From Cytophagales bacterium (GTDB lineage: Bacteria; Bacteroidota; Bacteroidia; Cytophagales; CCMP332): a stretch of 49,723 bases of DNA. A program made the position numbers and the translations under genes. This document shows, in pieces, positions 35,889-44,824 of this stretch (positions within the stretch are counted from its first letter, which is position 1; each line of letters begins with the position of its first letter). A model generated the notes under the pieces. It had not been told where the DNA came from. It worked only from the letters and a program-made list of their open reading frames with translations, and did no database searches. The stretch spans positions 1-49,723 of the forward strand of contig JANQSY010000032.1 of the NCBI GenBank assembly GCA_028279065.1, read 5' to 3'.

Positions 35889-36947
35889 TCATTCCCACTT
35901 TAGCTTTTTAAAAATCCGGAGTAAAAGATCGTCACTAACAATTCTGTTATCAGTTTGGCTGGAAGAACCCTTCTCGCCGGTATTGCTTTGAACAATAATG
36001 ACCAAATCTTGCTCGGGAAACCATCTAAGGACTCCGTTATGACCAAAGGATTCGTTTCCCCGGGTCCAATACTCCAATTGGCCATTGGCAGCTGTGCTGA
36101 TAAACCATCCATAGCCCATGAAAAGCCCATCTCTGATCTTGAAATGCTCCTGAAGCATCTCTTTTTGTGTTGAACTGGAAATCAACAGCCCGGACTTAAA
36201 CGCAGAATAGAAGGAGAGGAGGTCAGAAGAGCATGAAAAAAGGCCACCAGAGCCCAGGAAATCCCAATTTCGGTCCTGATAGTTCCCCTTGAAGGGTTCA
36301 AGTTTCTGAGCTACAGTTTTGGAATCCTTATGGTCGATTTCGTTCCAAAAGAAGGTGTTGGTCATACCGGTAGAACCAAAGATCCGCTCATGGCAATAAG
36401 CCTCAAAGCTCTGCTCGCTTAACAGCTCAACTATCCTGGCAAGAACCTGATAATTCAGGTTGCTATATCCAAAATCAGTCCCTGGCTTGAACTCCAATCT
36501 AGTCTTCCAGATCTTTTTCATCGCCTTTGCGCCATCCTGGATGTTGCTAGTCACATATTCCTGCGGAAGCCCTGAGCTATGCGTTAGTAGCTGGTGAATA
36601 GTGATCATGGATTTATCTACTGGGACCTCAAAAAAGAGGCTTTTAAGAGGAGTGGAGCTTATCAGTTTTTCTTGCTGGATCAATTGCATGATGGCAATCG
36701 CTGTGACGGTCTTGCTCATTGACGCAATGTTGAATAGGGTTTCCGGACTGTTAGAAAACTCCTTTGACGCAGAAGTGTATCCATAGCCATTGTTAACCAG
36801 TACTGAATCCCTGTAACTGATCAGAGCAGATCCCTGAAAGCCCTGATCAGCCTGTTGTTCAAGAATTCTTTCTGATGCTTTCCGTACTATCGAAAATTCA
36901 TCCGTATAGATGTTCAAGAGTAAGCTAAGGCTAAGAAGAATTGGCAT
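35889..36947 (-). CDS. Serine hydrolase of the beta-lactamase/penicillin-binding family (S12)
   Basis: 352 residues, with a short N-terminal hydrophobic signal. The active-site motifs are SMSK (Ser76 to Lys79), YSN (161-163) and a GHNG triad substitute near the C-terminus, the usual set of class C-like hydrolases. A WFISTAANGQLEYW stretch precedes the third motif. Family members act as D-alanyl carboxypeptidases, esterases or peptidases rather than resistance enzymes, so the substrate is open. It is a single gene flanked by intergenic sequence on both sides. Confidence 0.85.
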   Translation of the reverse strand: MPILLSLSLLLNIYTDEFSIVRKASERILEQQADQGFQGSALISYRDSVLVNNGYGYTSASKEFSNSPETLFNIASMSKTVTAIAIMQLIQQEKLISSTPLKSLFFEVPVDKSMITIHQLLTHSSGLPQEYVTSNIQDGAKAMKKIWKTRLEFKPGTDFGYSNLNYQVLARIVELLSEQSFEAYCHERIFGSTGMTNTFFWNEIDHKDSKTVAQKLEPFKGNYQDRNWDFLGSGGLFSCSSDLLSFYSAFKSGLLISSSTQKEMLQEHFKIRDGLFMGYGWFISTAANGQLEYWTRGNESFGHNGVLRWFPEQDLVIIVQSNTGEKGSSSQTDNRIVSDDLLLRIFKKLKWE

Positions 36948-37116
36948 AGCAGCTTTTAGGCAAAGCTAAATACAGACAGGAGTTTGGAGTTCGAAGTTTG
37001 GGGTGGAAAAAGGTTGGAATAAGGTCTGAAATGAGTGATAGGGAGGAATATTGCCATTTACTAGTTAACATAATATAAATTATACAACAGGTTGAATAAG
37101 AATGAAACAAGGGCTT

Positions 37117-37371
37117 CTAAGAGCTAAGCCAAACTTTGAGGCGTTTAGCCAGGAACAATCTTCCCCAATGGGTTTTAAGATACTTTTCACGGCGAACAGC
37201 ATCATCCTTGGAAACACAAGCCTCAAAGTATATTAGTTCCAGAGGTCTGCGATGTGCAGTGGACCTAACTTTTCCTGACTCATGTTGTTTCATTCTTAAA
37301 TCTAAATCCCTCGTGAAGCCCACATATCGATTCCCATCTTTCCTACTGACCAAGACATAGGTGTAATACAT
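37117..37371 (-). CDS. GIY-YIG nuclease-superfamily protein
   Basis: 84 residues. The fold signature YYTYVLVSRKDGNRYVGF, then RMKQHESGK, LIYFEACVSKDDAVRREKYL and KTHWGR, fits the small UPF0213/URI-like GIY-YIG proteins, usually 80-95 residues long. The catalytic Tyr, Arg and Glu positions are present. Bacteroidota often carry many copies; their substrates are unclear and DNA cleavage is not certain. It stands alone, between palindrome-rich DNA and the S12 gene. Confidence 0.9.
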   Translation of the reverse strand: MYYTYVLVSRKDGNRYVGFTRDLDLRMKQHESGKVRSTAHRRPLELIYFEACVSKDDAVRREKYLKTHWGRLFLAKRLKVWLSS

Positions 37372-37425
37372 CTCAATAAGTTAGCCAAGGATTTAGATTT
37401 ATTCAACCTGTTAGAACAACCATAG

Positions 37426-37602
37426 CAATTCCTGTAGCAGGAGCTTCCAGCGACTGCTTAATCCCGGCCTTCGCCGGGACGGGCTATAAAATCAGTTCCA
37501 TAACTTCAGTAATATAGCGGTATCGATTTGGAGCCTGGCCCGAACTTGTTTCGGGCTTCAAGGAATTGCGGACTCCCTGGATGATCATCCATAGGAATTG
37601 CT
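37426..37602. repeat. Cluster of REP-like palindromes in a 351-bp gap (37372-37722)
   Basis: Four palindromic units follow one another: TCCTGtagCAGGA (37430-37442), TCCCGGCcttcGCCGGGA (37462-37479), GCCCGAActtgtTTCGGGC (37538-37556) and the perfect GGATGATCATCC (37579-37590). GCAATTCCT before the first unit is the reverse complement of AGGAATTGC seen at 37561 and again after the last one. No gene is visible in the gap. The arrangement matches intergenic REP-type elements or a structured leader; the plus-strand end leads into the S9 peptidase gene. Confidence 0.6.
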
Positions 37603-37722
37603 TCCAAGCCACAAACCCTAAATCAAGTTTGGGAGGCCACAACCCGGAATGGTCTCAAGCCATTGACAGCCATGTACAAGTTCCACGTAATTCACTAGAT
37701 TAAACCCTTAACCCATAACCTA

Positions 37723-39609
37723 ATGAAATCCCTTTATACTTTCCTGGTTGCAATCATTTGTGGCCTCCCCGTTCAGGCTCAAGTCATGACTCCGGAGCTC
37801 TTGTGGCAATTGAAAAGAGTCTCCCCTATTGGTCTTTCTGATGATGGCCAAACTGTCCTGTTCAGCGTGACTCAATACAACATTGATGAAAATTCAAAGG
37901 CCTCAAAAACCTATAAAATCCCTATCTCAGGCGGTGATGCGGTGGAAATTAAGGATTATGCCAGCATTTACCGAAATCCTGCCATTTCTCCGAACGGCAA
38001 ATACGAGCTGATCACCAGGGAAGTAAAGATCAAACCCGTTTTGGGATCGGAACATCATCCTGAAATGGAAAAGTCAAATGTGTACATCTATGATAATCTC
38101 AACTATCGTCATTGGGATAAATGGGAAGACGGGTATTTCAGTCACCTGTTCATCAAAGACCGGGAAAACGGTTCAGAAATCGATATAAACGACGGGGAAG
38201 CCTTTGATGTCCCCCAACAACCCTTTGGTGGTGCTGAAGACTACAGCTGGAGTAACGATGGGTCTAAGGTTTACTATGTCTGCAAGAAGGAATATGGCAC
38301 CTCCTATGCCCAAAGCACCAACACTGATATATACCAATATGACTTGGAAACCAAAGAGACGACCAACCTGACCGAAGCTAACAAAGGCTATGACACCAAC
38401 CCGGTGGTTTCAGGAGACGGTTTGTTGGCCTATCTACAAATGGATGAACCTGGCTATGAAGCGGATAAGAACGATATCATGCTGTTTAGTGAAGGTGAAC
38501 CAATAAATCTAACGGAACACTGGGATGGCACGGTGAACTCTTTCATTTTCTCAGAAGATGGCAAGAAAATATACTTCACGGCCCCTATTGGTGCGACAAA
38601 GCAATTGTTCGAACTGCCCATTCCCAAAAAAGGAGATCCGGAGATCAAACAAGTCACAGAAGGACAGTTTGATGTAAATGATCTGGTGGGGATATCAGGA
38701 AATACCCTCGTGGTAACCCGTACAGATATGAACCACGCCTCGGAGATCTATACGGTAAACCTGAAAAATGGCGAGATGATTCAACTGACCAGGCAAAACA
38801 ATGATACCTACAATAAAATCACTTTGAGTAAGGTCGAAAAACGGATGATCAAAACTACCGATGGCAAAGAAATGCTTACCTGGGTGATCTATCCACCCGA
38901 TTTTGACCCAAGTAAAAAGTATCCCACATTGCTTTACTGCCAGGGGGGACCGCAGAGCGCTCTCTCCCAGTTCTATTCTTTTCGTTGGAATTTCCAAGTC
39001 ATGGCCGCACAGGGATATATTGTAGTCGCCCCGAATCGTCGTGGAATGCCTGGGCATGGTGTGGAGTGGAACGAACAGATCAGTGGAGACTGGGGCGGGC
39101 AAAACATGCAAGATTATCTCTCCGCAATAGACGATGTGGCCAAGGAAGATTATGTGGACAAAGAAAGGCTGGGTTGTGTCGGGGCAAGTTATGGCGGCTT
39201 CTCCGCATTCTACCTGGCGGGAATTCATGAAGGTAGGTTTAAGTCTTTCATTGCCCATGATGGTGTTTTCAATTTACGAAGCATGTATGGGACCACTGAG
39301 GAAGTGTTTTTCGCCCACAAGGAGTTTGGCGGAGCCTATTGGGATGAGAAAGCATCGAAAACCTATGATCAATTCAATCCCGTTGACAGGGTTGATAAGT
39401 GGGATACCCCCATTTTGATCATCCAGGGCGGCAAGGACTACAGAGTCCCCATAGGCCAGGGTTTGGAAGCTTTTCAAGCTGCTCAGCTCCAAGGCATCAA
39501 AAGCAGACTCCTTTACTTCCCGGAAGAAAACCACTGGGTTTTAAGCGCCCAAAATGGTGTGATATGGCAGCGTGAATTCTTCAAGTGGCTACAGGAAACT
39601 CTGAATTGA
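37723..39609 (+). CDS. S9-family serine peptidase (acylaminoacyl-peptidase/prolyl oligopeptidase-like)
   Basis: 628 residues with a signal peptide (1-19, LVAIICGLPVQAQ). A beta-propeller gate (about 25-370, with PAISPNGKYELIT and YSWSNDGSKVYYVC blades) precedes an alpha/beta-hydrolase domain (380-628). The triad can be read as Ser489 (GASYGGF), Asp572 (QGGKDYRVP) and His604 (EENHWVL), with an oxyanion-type PNRRGMPGHG stretch upstream. Such enzymes release small acyl or dipeptide fragments in the periplasm. Length and layout are normal for the family. It is monocistronic. Confidence 0.9.
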   Translation: MKSLYTFLVAIICGLPVQAQVMTPELLWQLKRVSPIGLSDDGQTVLFSVTQYNIDENSKASKTYKIPISGGDAVEIKDYASIYRNPAISPNGKYELITREVKIKPVLGSEHHPEMEKSNVYIYDNLNYRHWDKWEDGYFSHLFIKDRENGSEIDINDGEAFDVPQQPFGGAEDYSWSNDGSKVYYVCKKEYGTSYAQSTNTDIYQYDLETKETTNLTEANKGYDTNPVVSGDGLLAYLQMDEPGYEADKNDIMLFSEGEPINLTEHWDGTVNSFIFSEDGKKIYFTAPIGATKQLFELPIPKKGDPEIKQVTEGQFDVNDLVGISGNTLVVTRTDMNHASEIYTVNLKNGEMIQLTRQNNDTYNKITLSKVEKRMIKTTDGKEMLTWVIYPPDFDPSKKYPTLLYCQGGPQSALSQFYSFRWNFQVMAAQGYIVVAPNRRGMPGHGVEWNEQISGDWGGQNMQDYLSAIDDVAKEDYVDKERLGCVGASYGGFSAFYLAGIHEGRFKSFIAHDGVFNLRSMYGTTEEVFFAHKEFGGAYWDEKASKTYDQFNPVDRVDKWDTPILIIQGGKDYRVPIGQGLEAFQAAQLQGIKSRLLYFPEENHWVLSAQNGVIWQREFFKWLQETLN

Positions 39610-39834
39610 TTGGTTCTTGTGGAAAGAATATTCCAATGGACTGCTTCCAATAGAATTGGCTTACTCCCCTAGCAAACATGAGGGCCGGATTGTACTCAGT
39701 GCAGAGAAATACTCACAGGTCATGGCCAAGCTTGTAAAGCATTTCATTACTTGACATCGGATTTTTCATGTTGTGGAGGATCTTGGAGTTTGTTCAGCCC
39801 CCTATTTAGGTTAATTAATTAGGGTTATTGGATA

Positions 39835-40323
39835 CTATTGAACGTTCCAATTTCCGGGAGCGGTAATGAATGACCAAACCCGAAAAGTGAGCATCAAGAT
39901 CAAAAAAATGGCAAATACCGGATTGGTCTTAATTGTTGGAATCACATCCTTAAAAGGAATCACTCTATAAATCCGCAAAGGAACAAGAAGAAAAACCAAT
40001 CCAACAACAAATAAAAAAATGATAGTGATTTTAGAAATTTTTGCCCCTACAAGAAGCCAGACAAATGCCAGCGGGAGAAAGTAGAATAGGAATAGGAAAT
40101 TCTTATTTGATATAATTTTTCCCCCTATGAATATTCTAACTCCAAAAATTATAATGAAGATTGTTTCTATTAGAGAAATAGGCATTGCATAGAAAAACTC
40201 AACTGGGAGATTTAAACCTGGATTCGTAAATTCTCTTTCCAGCGCTGAGTAAAGGCCATAAAGAGATATGAATGCATGCAATAAACCAAAGACTAATATT
40301 ATCCCTCCAAATACCCTATTCAT
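39835..40323 (-). CDS. Small membrane protein, unknown
   Basis: 162 residues with about four hydrophobic helices (FGGIILVFGLLHAFISLYGL; FYAMPISLIETIFIIIFGV; FLFLFYFLPLAFVWLLVGA; IIFLFVVGLVFLLVPL). I recognise no motif. It is more AT-rich than the genes on either side. It follows the 136-residue gene on the same strand at 17 bp, so the pair is probably one transcript. Confidence 0.6.
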   Translation of the reverse strand: MNRVFGGIILVFGLLHAFISLYGLYSALEREFTNPGLNLPVEFFYAMPISLIETIFIIIFGVRIFIGGKIISNKNFLFLFYFLPLAFVWLLVGAKISKITIIFLFVVGLVFLLVPLRIYRVIPFKDVIPTIKTNPVFAIFLILMLTFRVWSFITAPGNWNVQ

Positions 40324-40340
40324 CTGTTCAATAGTTTGGA

Positions 40341-40751
40341 TTATTCAACTTCCAGACCCTCCTTGATTTCAAGGCATTTTTCTTCGATTCTATATTTGAA
40401 AACCTTTTGTTCTGAATATCTAAAAACTTGAAAGGAAAGCGAGTTTTGGTTTTTACTAATTGAATCTCCTATCATTAAATAATCTCTAATTCCACTCAGA
40501 TCTCCTTGAAAATAAACCTGCAACGTATCCTCCTTGGATTGAATTAGCCAAGTCCTCATTCCGTGATAGGTTGAATCCTCAAAAACATTTGAAAATTTCC
40601 CTTGAATCGAAATTCCTTTTAAATACTTCCTGTATTCACAATTCTCTTTTGAAAAATCGATTGGGGAGAGTTTTATCATGATTTGAAAAATGAGAAAAAA
40701 CACGAATCCAATTGAAATTAGCAATCCTATTAAAATCCCCAATATCTTCAT
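40341..40751 (-). CDS. Small membrane-anchored protein, unknown
   Basis: 136 residues. One N-terminal helix (ILGILIGLLISIGFVFFLIF) anchors a 110-residue soluble domain with GISIQGKFSNVFEDSTYHG, and IQSKEDTLQVYFQGD. The domain is likely periplasmic, with beta character; it is not recognised. It heads the AT-rich pair and faces the divergent outer-membrane protein gene across a 310-bp spacer. Confidence 0.6.
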   Translation of the reverse strand: MKILGILIGLLISIGFVFFLIFQIMIKLSPIDFSKENCEYRKYLKGISIQGKFSNVFEDSTYHGMRTWLIQSKEDTLQVYFQGDLSGIRDYLMIGDSISKNQNSLSFQVFRYSEQKVFKYRIEEKCLEIKEGLEVE

Positions 40752-41061
40752 GAAGTATGTTTTTTGTAGACAGAATTAGATTCTTCAGCCATGCAAGGGG
40801 TTCAATAATCTGGTTTTTACCTCTTAAATATCGGAAATATTGTGTTGTATGATCTGCTTTAGATAACCCTATTTGACCAGCTTCTTTACCGCATCTTCGC
40901 TGCTCATTACAGCCGGTTGTGGTCCTATCAATTGCTATCCCCTACAATGAGTGAGAATAGTAGCCCCCCTCCTCTTCTTGGAGCTTTTCAGCTTGGATAA
41001 GCGCGGGGAAAACGGATAGACTCGTTAGGTCTTGATCATTTTCTAACTTAGGGCTGGTTCT
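40752..41061. other. 310-bp divergent intergenic region
   Basis: No intact gene is apparent between the two divergent neighbours. On the minus strand 40869-40934 reads QLIGPQPAVMSSEDAVKKLV plus K and a stop, a short protein-like stretch without a start, perhaps a decayed gene end. Promoters for both neighbours must lie here, but I cannot place them with confidence. Confidence 0.4.
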
Positions 41062-41748
41062 TTGATAATGACACGATCGATATTCATAGTACTCTACCTG
41101 GTTTCATTCTCAAGCCTGGGTCAAACCACATTTACTTTCTCGGTTTTAAGTGCTTATCCGATTGGCGATTATTCCTATGAAAATTCAACTGAATTAGAAC
41201 ATGGTTTTGTCAAACCAGGTTCAGGTGTGGATTTTGCAGTCCTCCACTACCTCAAACCACGATTTGGCCTGGGAGGTTCTATCAAATACTTCGAAATGAC
41301 ACAGGACGGTGAGACTTTTAGGCAAGTCGTAGAGCGCAACAATGTCAATCCCCTATTTGCTCCAAGGAGAAGCGGTGGATTATTTGTGAATTCATTTTAC
41401 ACTTTACCACTGATGGCAAATCAGGCTCTGAGCCTGCAATTCATTGGAGGCCTTGGTTTGGTCAGCACCGCAAATTATGAGATATGGGCAACTGGAGCCC
41501 CTCCGGGTTCGAACCGATTTCCCGGGATCCGAATGGGTAGCAATGACAGTGTAAATCCTGTTTTGAACTTGGGAATGAATCTTATTGCTAAGATCCGTAA
41601 GCAGTTCTTGGTGCAGCTTGGGGCTACCTTTTGGACAGGAAACATTAAGGTCAGATATGGGACCCCGGCAGACAGCGATTATATCAATGTCCGCCAAAAC
41701 GTGTTTTCCCTGAATCTGGGGATCGGGTTTTCTACGAAATCTAACTAA
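41062..41748 (+). CDS. Outer-membrane beta-barrel-like protein
   Basis: 228 residues. A signal peptide (ISIVLYLVSFSSLGQ-type hydrophobic start, cleaved near SLGQ) is followed by amphipathic strands: FGLGGSIKYFEMTQDGE, LSLQFIGGLGLVSTANYE, FLVQLGATFWTGNIKVRYG and a final VFSLNLGIGFSTKSN. This is the pattern of the eight-stranded outer-membrane porin-like families of Bacteroidota, although the final residue is Asn rather than Phe. The ligand is unknown. It is 172 bp upstream of the FN3 lipoprotein on the same strand. Confidence 0.7.
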   Translation: MIMTRSIFIVLYLVSFSSLGQTTFTFSVLSAYPIGDYSYENSTELEHGFVKPGSGVDFAVLHYLKPRFGLGGSIKYFEMTQDGETFRQVVERNNVNPLFAPRRSGGLFVNSFYTLPLMANQALSLQFIGGLGLVSTANYEIWATGAPPGSNRFPGIRMGSNDSVNPVLNLGMNLIAKIRKQFLVQLGATFWTGNIKVRYGTPADSDYINVRQNVFSLNLGIGFSTKSN

Positions 41749-41920
41749 CAAGAAAGTCGACTTGATCCGAGGGGCAGTCTTTGAAGGACTGTTACCCACC
41801 GGATGTTAGCACTCGGCTCAGTCCCCTACCCTTTTTGGAGTTTCGAATGGACCTACCAGTGATCTTGACGGGAAAAGGCAAAGTTTATAACTTCCTTTTA
41901 TCATCTCTACACTACCAGCT

Positions 41921-43054
41921 ATGAAAACCTTCCAGTTCTTATTAACCGGGAAATCATCGTCTGCCCTGTTTCTTTCAATGCTTCTTTTTGTTCAATGCAA
42001 TGCTCCTGACGGAGATGGTATTGACGATGCATGGGTTTCAACTTCCTGGAGCTCCTCAAGCGAGTTTTTCGTTGATCCACCTGAACCAGGTGTGAATCTG
42101 CAAATACTACCCAAGGCCCCAAGTGGCCTTCGTTCAAGGGATCGTGGCACCACAGCACTCACCCTCGAATGGCGAGACAGGTCCACGGATGAAAAAGGAT
42201 TTTATCTGGAAAGAAAAGAATCCCTTTCGGATCAATGGGCGAGGATCATGACCCGAGTCAATGCCATTGGGATGGATCCGACGACCACCGGTTCCATCAA
42301 GTCTTATCGCGATGATGGCTTGGAACCCGGAACCATGTATTGGTATCGTATCTTTGCCTATAACGACTTCGGTACCAGGGGAATGGGGATCATCACCTGT
42401 ACAGCTCTGCCTTCAGGGGAGTATCATGAGATTGACCGAGCCGCCCTACTGGTCACCACCGGGGAGGTAAACCAAAAGGATGGCTATCTTGAGATCGAAC
42501 ATCCAAAGGTTCGGGGCACGGAAAAGACCGATCCTCATTATTCTGCCCGGCTTCAGTTCAGATTCAACGGAAAGACAAGTGAGGAAGAACCTTTGAAATC
42601 AGGACAGATCCCGGAACAGTTCGGCTTTAAGCTTAGGGCAAAGAACTCCTGCAATGTTCTCTATGTGATGTGGAGGTTCCGCGAAAGCACCCAAAATGGT
42701 CCGGAGCAAGTGGTTGTGTCCCATAAAAGAAACCCCGGACTATCCCATAACTGGAGTTGGTGGATCTTTAATGGATGCTCTACTCGGGGCTATACTGTCT
42801 ACCGCAAAGCCGAACAAAGCGAAGAGGATTATGGATTTCCCACAGCCTTGGACAGAAAGATCCACCTCCTGGAAGCCGACCTGTTCTATGTGGAGGGATT
42901 GGGTTATCCTATAGTCGTTCATGCCGATGACCTTATGGTAGCCAGCACCGTCATTCCTACCGATAGCCTGATGGGTTTAAATGGCCCTGTGGGAATAAGA
43001 TCCGATAATGCAGTACTTGATTTCAACCTTTGGTCGGCGAGGAAGGATCTATAG
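41921..43054 (+). CDS. FN3-containing surface lipoprotein with jelly-roll-like C-terminus
   Basis: 377 residues. The signal ends LLFVQCNAP, a lipobox with Cys27, followed by an acidic DGDGIDD patch and a Ser-rich linker. An FN3 domain lies at about 63-160 (APSGLRSRDRGTTALTLEWR; GTMYWYRIFAYNDFG). The rest (180-377) ends GPVGIRSDNAVLDFNLWSAR, which resembles the C-terminal strand of LamG/concanavalin-type domains found in carbohydrate-acting proteins. A binding role for an extracellular glycan or matrix is inferred, not shown. Confidence 0.8.
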   Translation: MKTFQFLLTGKSSSALFLSMLLFVQCNAPDGDGIDDAWVSTSWSSSSEFFVDPPEPGVNLQILPKAPSGLRSRDRGTTALTLEWRDRSTDEKGFYLERKESLSDQWARIMTRVNAIGMDPTTTGSIKSYRDDGLEPGTMYWYRIFAYNDFGTRGMGIITCTALPSGEYHEIDRAALLVTTGEVNQKDGYLEIEHPKVRGTEKTDPHYSARLQFRFNGKTSEEEPLKSGQIPEQFGFKLRAKNSCNVLYVMWRFRESTQNGPEQVVVSHKRNPGLSHNWSWWIFNGCSTRGYTVYRKAEQSEEDYGFPTALDRKIHLLEADLFYVEGLGYPIVVHADDLMVASTVIPTDSLMGLNGPVGIRSDNAVLDFNLWSARKDL

Positions 43055-43221
43055 AATCAGGATTGAATCAGCGTTCCAGGAAGTCAACCGGATAGGCCCC
43101 TACGCTTTTTCTTGGACCAGAAATTGACAGCATGATCGGATCACAGAGCGTACAAATAATGATATAGCAATCGAGGATTAGTTGGTTTATCCCTTTTTTC
43201 AAACCCAACTGGCTCATACTT

Positions 43222-43246
43222 TTTCGTTGGCCTTTCTCCAACGAAA
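43222..43246. other. Perfect 9-bp hairpin downstream of the CBASS cluster
   Basis: TTTCGTTGG (43222-43230) and CCAACGAAA (43238-43246) are fully complementary around the loop CCTTTCT. A second imperfect stem (AGTTGGTTT with AAACCCAACT) lies just to the left. The stem lies between the ends of converging transcripts, but no long U-tract follows on either strand, so calling it a terminator is a guess. Confidence 0.4.
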
Positions 43247-43334
43247 CTTAGCGGAAGCCGCAGGAAAAGCTAGTCCCAAATTCACCAGAGAAGTCGAGAT
43301 TTTTCCAGAATGAAGAAAAATTTGGAAATAACAA

Positions 43335-43739
43335 TTACTGATCCAACGTTCCGGGCCTAAAAATGGCATGTTGATTTTCCAAGGCCACCTTCTCCATGAA
43401 CTCTCGCAACACCGACGGAATTATGCCTTCTAAACCACTATCTCTCAAGTCATAAACAAATATGCTTGTATTAAAATCGCTAGTGTGGTCCTCAACTTTC
43501 ACTTCATATTTTCCTGAATGGTACCTGAGGTGAACAAACACATTCTCAAACTCATCTGTCGAAAAAGAAATTATTGATCCTTCACATTTCTCTTCACCTT
43601 CCTTTTCAAAAAAGATTCCCACATCAATCTCTTCCTCAGCGAGAAGCTTGGCGATGATGGTCTCCAAAATTGCTTCTGCATATTTAAGATGAAAATCAGG
43701 AATGGCAACTAGCTCTTCAATTTCAGGAAACACACCCAT
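43335..43739 (-). CDS. Unknown 134-residue protein downstream of the CBASS operon
   Basis: No signal peptide or membrane helix. The first 35 residues (FPEIEELVAIPDFHLKYAEA) are helical, and the middle is a beta-rich segment (DVGIFFEKEGEEKCEGSIIS, FVHLRYHSGKYEVKVEDH). The fold is not recognised. It begins 134 bp after the second CD-NTase gene on the same strand with no gene between, so it could be the operon's last gene or a separate cargo gene of the island. Confidence 0.55.
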   Translation of the reverse strand: MGVFPEIEELVAIPDFHLKYAEAILETIIAKLLAEEEIDVGIFFEKEGEEKCEGSIISFSTDEFENVFVHLRYHSGKYEVKVEDHTSDFNTSIFVYDLRDSGLEGIIPSVLREFMEKVALENQHAIFRPGTLDQ

Positions 43740-43873
43740 TTCTTAGACATATAATGTGATTCGATTACAAGACTTAAGATACAACATGATGCTGGGATAG
43801 CAAGAAGGCCAGTTCTAAAATTCCTCTTTCAAAAGACCCGACTTAGAAAACGAATAGAGTTGAGGCTGTTGAC

Positions 43874-44824
43874 TTATTTTACTTTCAATTTTTTTGTGCT
43901 AACGAACCTATCCTTGAATACTTTTTTCCAGAATTTGAGAGCTTCATAATGCCTTTCAGTATCAATTGCCCTTTGACTATTTCCAAGTAGACTCGAAATT
44001 CGCTTTTTGAAGTTTCTTTTTTGGAAGCCGCTCAGTTCTTGTGCCAGGTTATTATATGGCTCAACAGGCTTGATCACTCTAAATATGCAGAAGATCCTAT
44101 TATAAAATTCCAGAACGGTATTGTAAAAAGCAATATCATCTCTTTCATGAGGCTGATAATTTTTTCCCATGAGAGTGGTTAATATCATACCATCCGGAAT
44201 TTTCGGAGATTTCGGTTGGACAGTTTTCCAGGACTTTAAGTACTTCACAAGTCTCCGGAGCTGATTTGGGTCATCTTCATTTAAGTAAGATTTCGATTCA
44301 AACCAATCCTCAAAATCCTCTGGACTTGAGTATTCCGACCATTGCTTCTTCCCTTTAAATCCAATAACTGTTTTGACCTCGTCTGACCAAAAGAGTTTTC
44401 GATAAGCATAAATAGGCAAGTCTATATGGTAGGCTAGATCTGCATTATTCTTATATGGTGATTTATAGATAACCCTTACGCAGGACCCTTTATCGATGGG
44501 CTTAATTGATGTTTTTCCCCTAACAGAATTCGCAAGATGCTTATGTACTGTCTCCGTCGTAGGCCAATCTCTAGGGTGACCACATAACTCTTCAAAGTAT
44601 ACGCCTAGATCTAAATCGTAACGACCAGAAACAGGCCTGACAATTGTACCCAGTTCAAACGACCCTTGCCCTCTGAATGTCGGCTCATAGTAGTTAATAG
44701 AATCCAAGTGAACTCTTATTCTCTTTTCAATCGAATTGCGAGAGATCATAAGCCGTTCCTTTTCTTGTTTAGTAAGGCTTATGGTTTTATCAAAGGATAT
44801 GAACTCACTGTGGCAGTCACTCAC
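43874..44824 (-). CDS. Second CBASS CD-NTase (cGAS/DncV-like nucleotidyltransferase 2)
   Basis: 316 residues from a GTG that overlaps the Cap3 stop by 8 bp. The CD-NTase core is complete: GS motif GQGSFELGT (Gly54, Ser55), the Asp pair in RYDLDLGVYF (Asp70, Asp72) and the third acidic residue in AYHIDLPIY (Asp135). The helical lid reads PNQLRRLVKYLKSWK. CD-NTases make cyclic oligonucleotide alarms on phage infection. It differs from CD-NTase 1 in length and sequence and ends VSTKKLKVK, without a long flexible tail. A second intact CD-NTase in one CBASS operon is unusual; it could make a second signal, tune the first, or form a mixed complex. Confidence 0.9.
   Translation of the reverse strand: MSDCHSEFISFDKTISLTKQEKERLMISRNSIEKRIRVHLDSINYYEPTFRGQGSFELGTIVRPVSGRYDLDLGVYFEELCGHPRDWPTTETVHKHLANSVRGKTSIKPIDKGSCVRVIYKSPYKNNADLAYHIDLPIYAYRKLFWSDEVKTVIGFKGKKQWSEYSSPEDFEDWFESKSYLNEDDPNQLRRLVKYLKSWKTVQPKSPKIPDGMILTTLMGKNYQPHERDDIAFYNTVLEFYNRIFCIFRVIKPVEPYNNLAQELSGFQKRNFKKRISSLLGNSQRAIDTERHYEALKFWKKVFKDRFVSTKKLKVK

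Noticed and set aside
38695-39258. A 187-codon minus-strand frame inside the S9 peptidase gene
   Set aside because: It is antisense to the catalytic domain; no family resemblance and a His/Ile-rich composition typical of shadows.
40869-40934. Short protein-like stretch ending DAVKKLVK on the minus strand
   Set aside because: Only 21 codons without a start or a recognised family; noted inside the intergenic entry but not called a gene.
41507-41520. GGTTCGAACC resembling a tRNA T-arm
   Set aside because: It lies in frame inside the outer-membrane-barrel gene and no acceptor or anticodon arms surround it.
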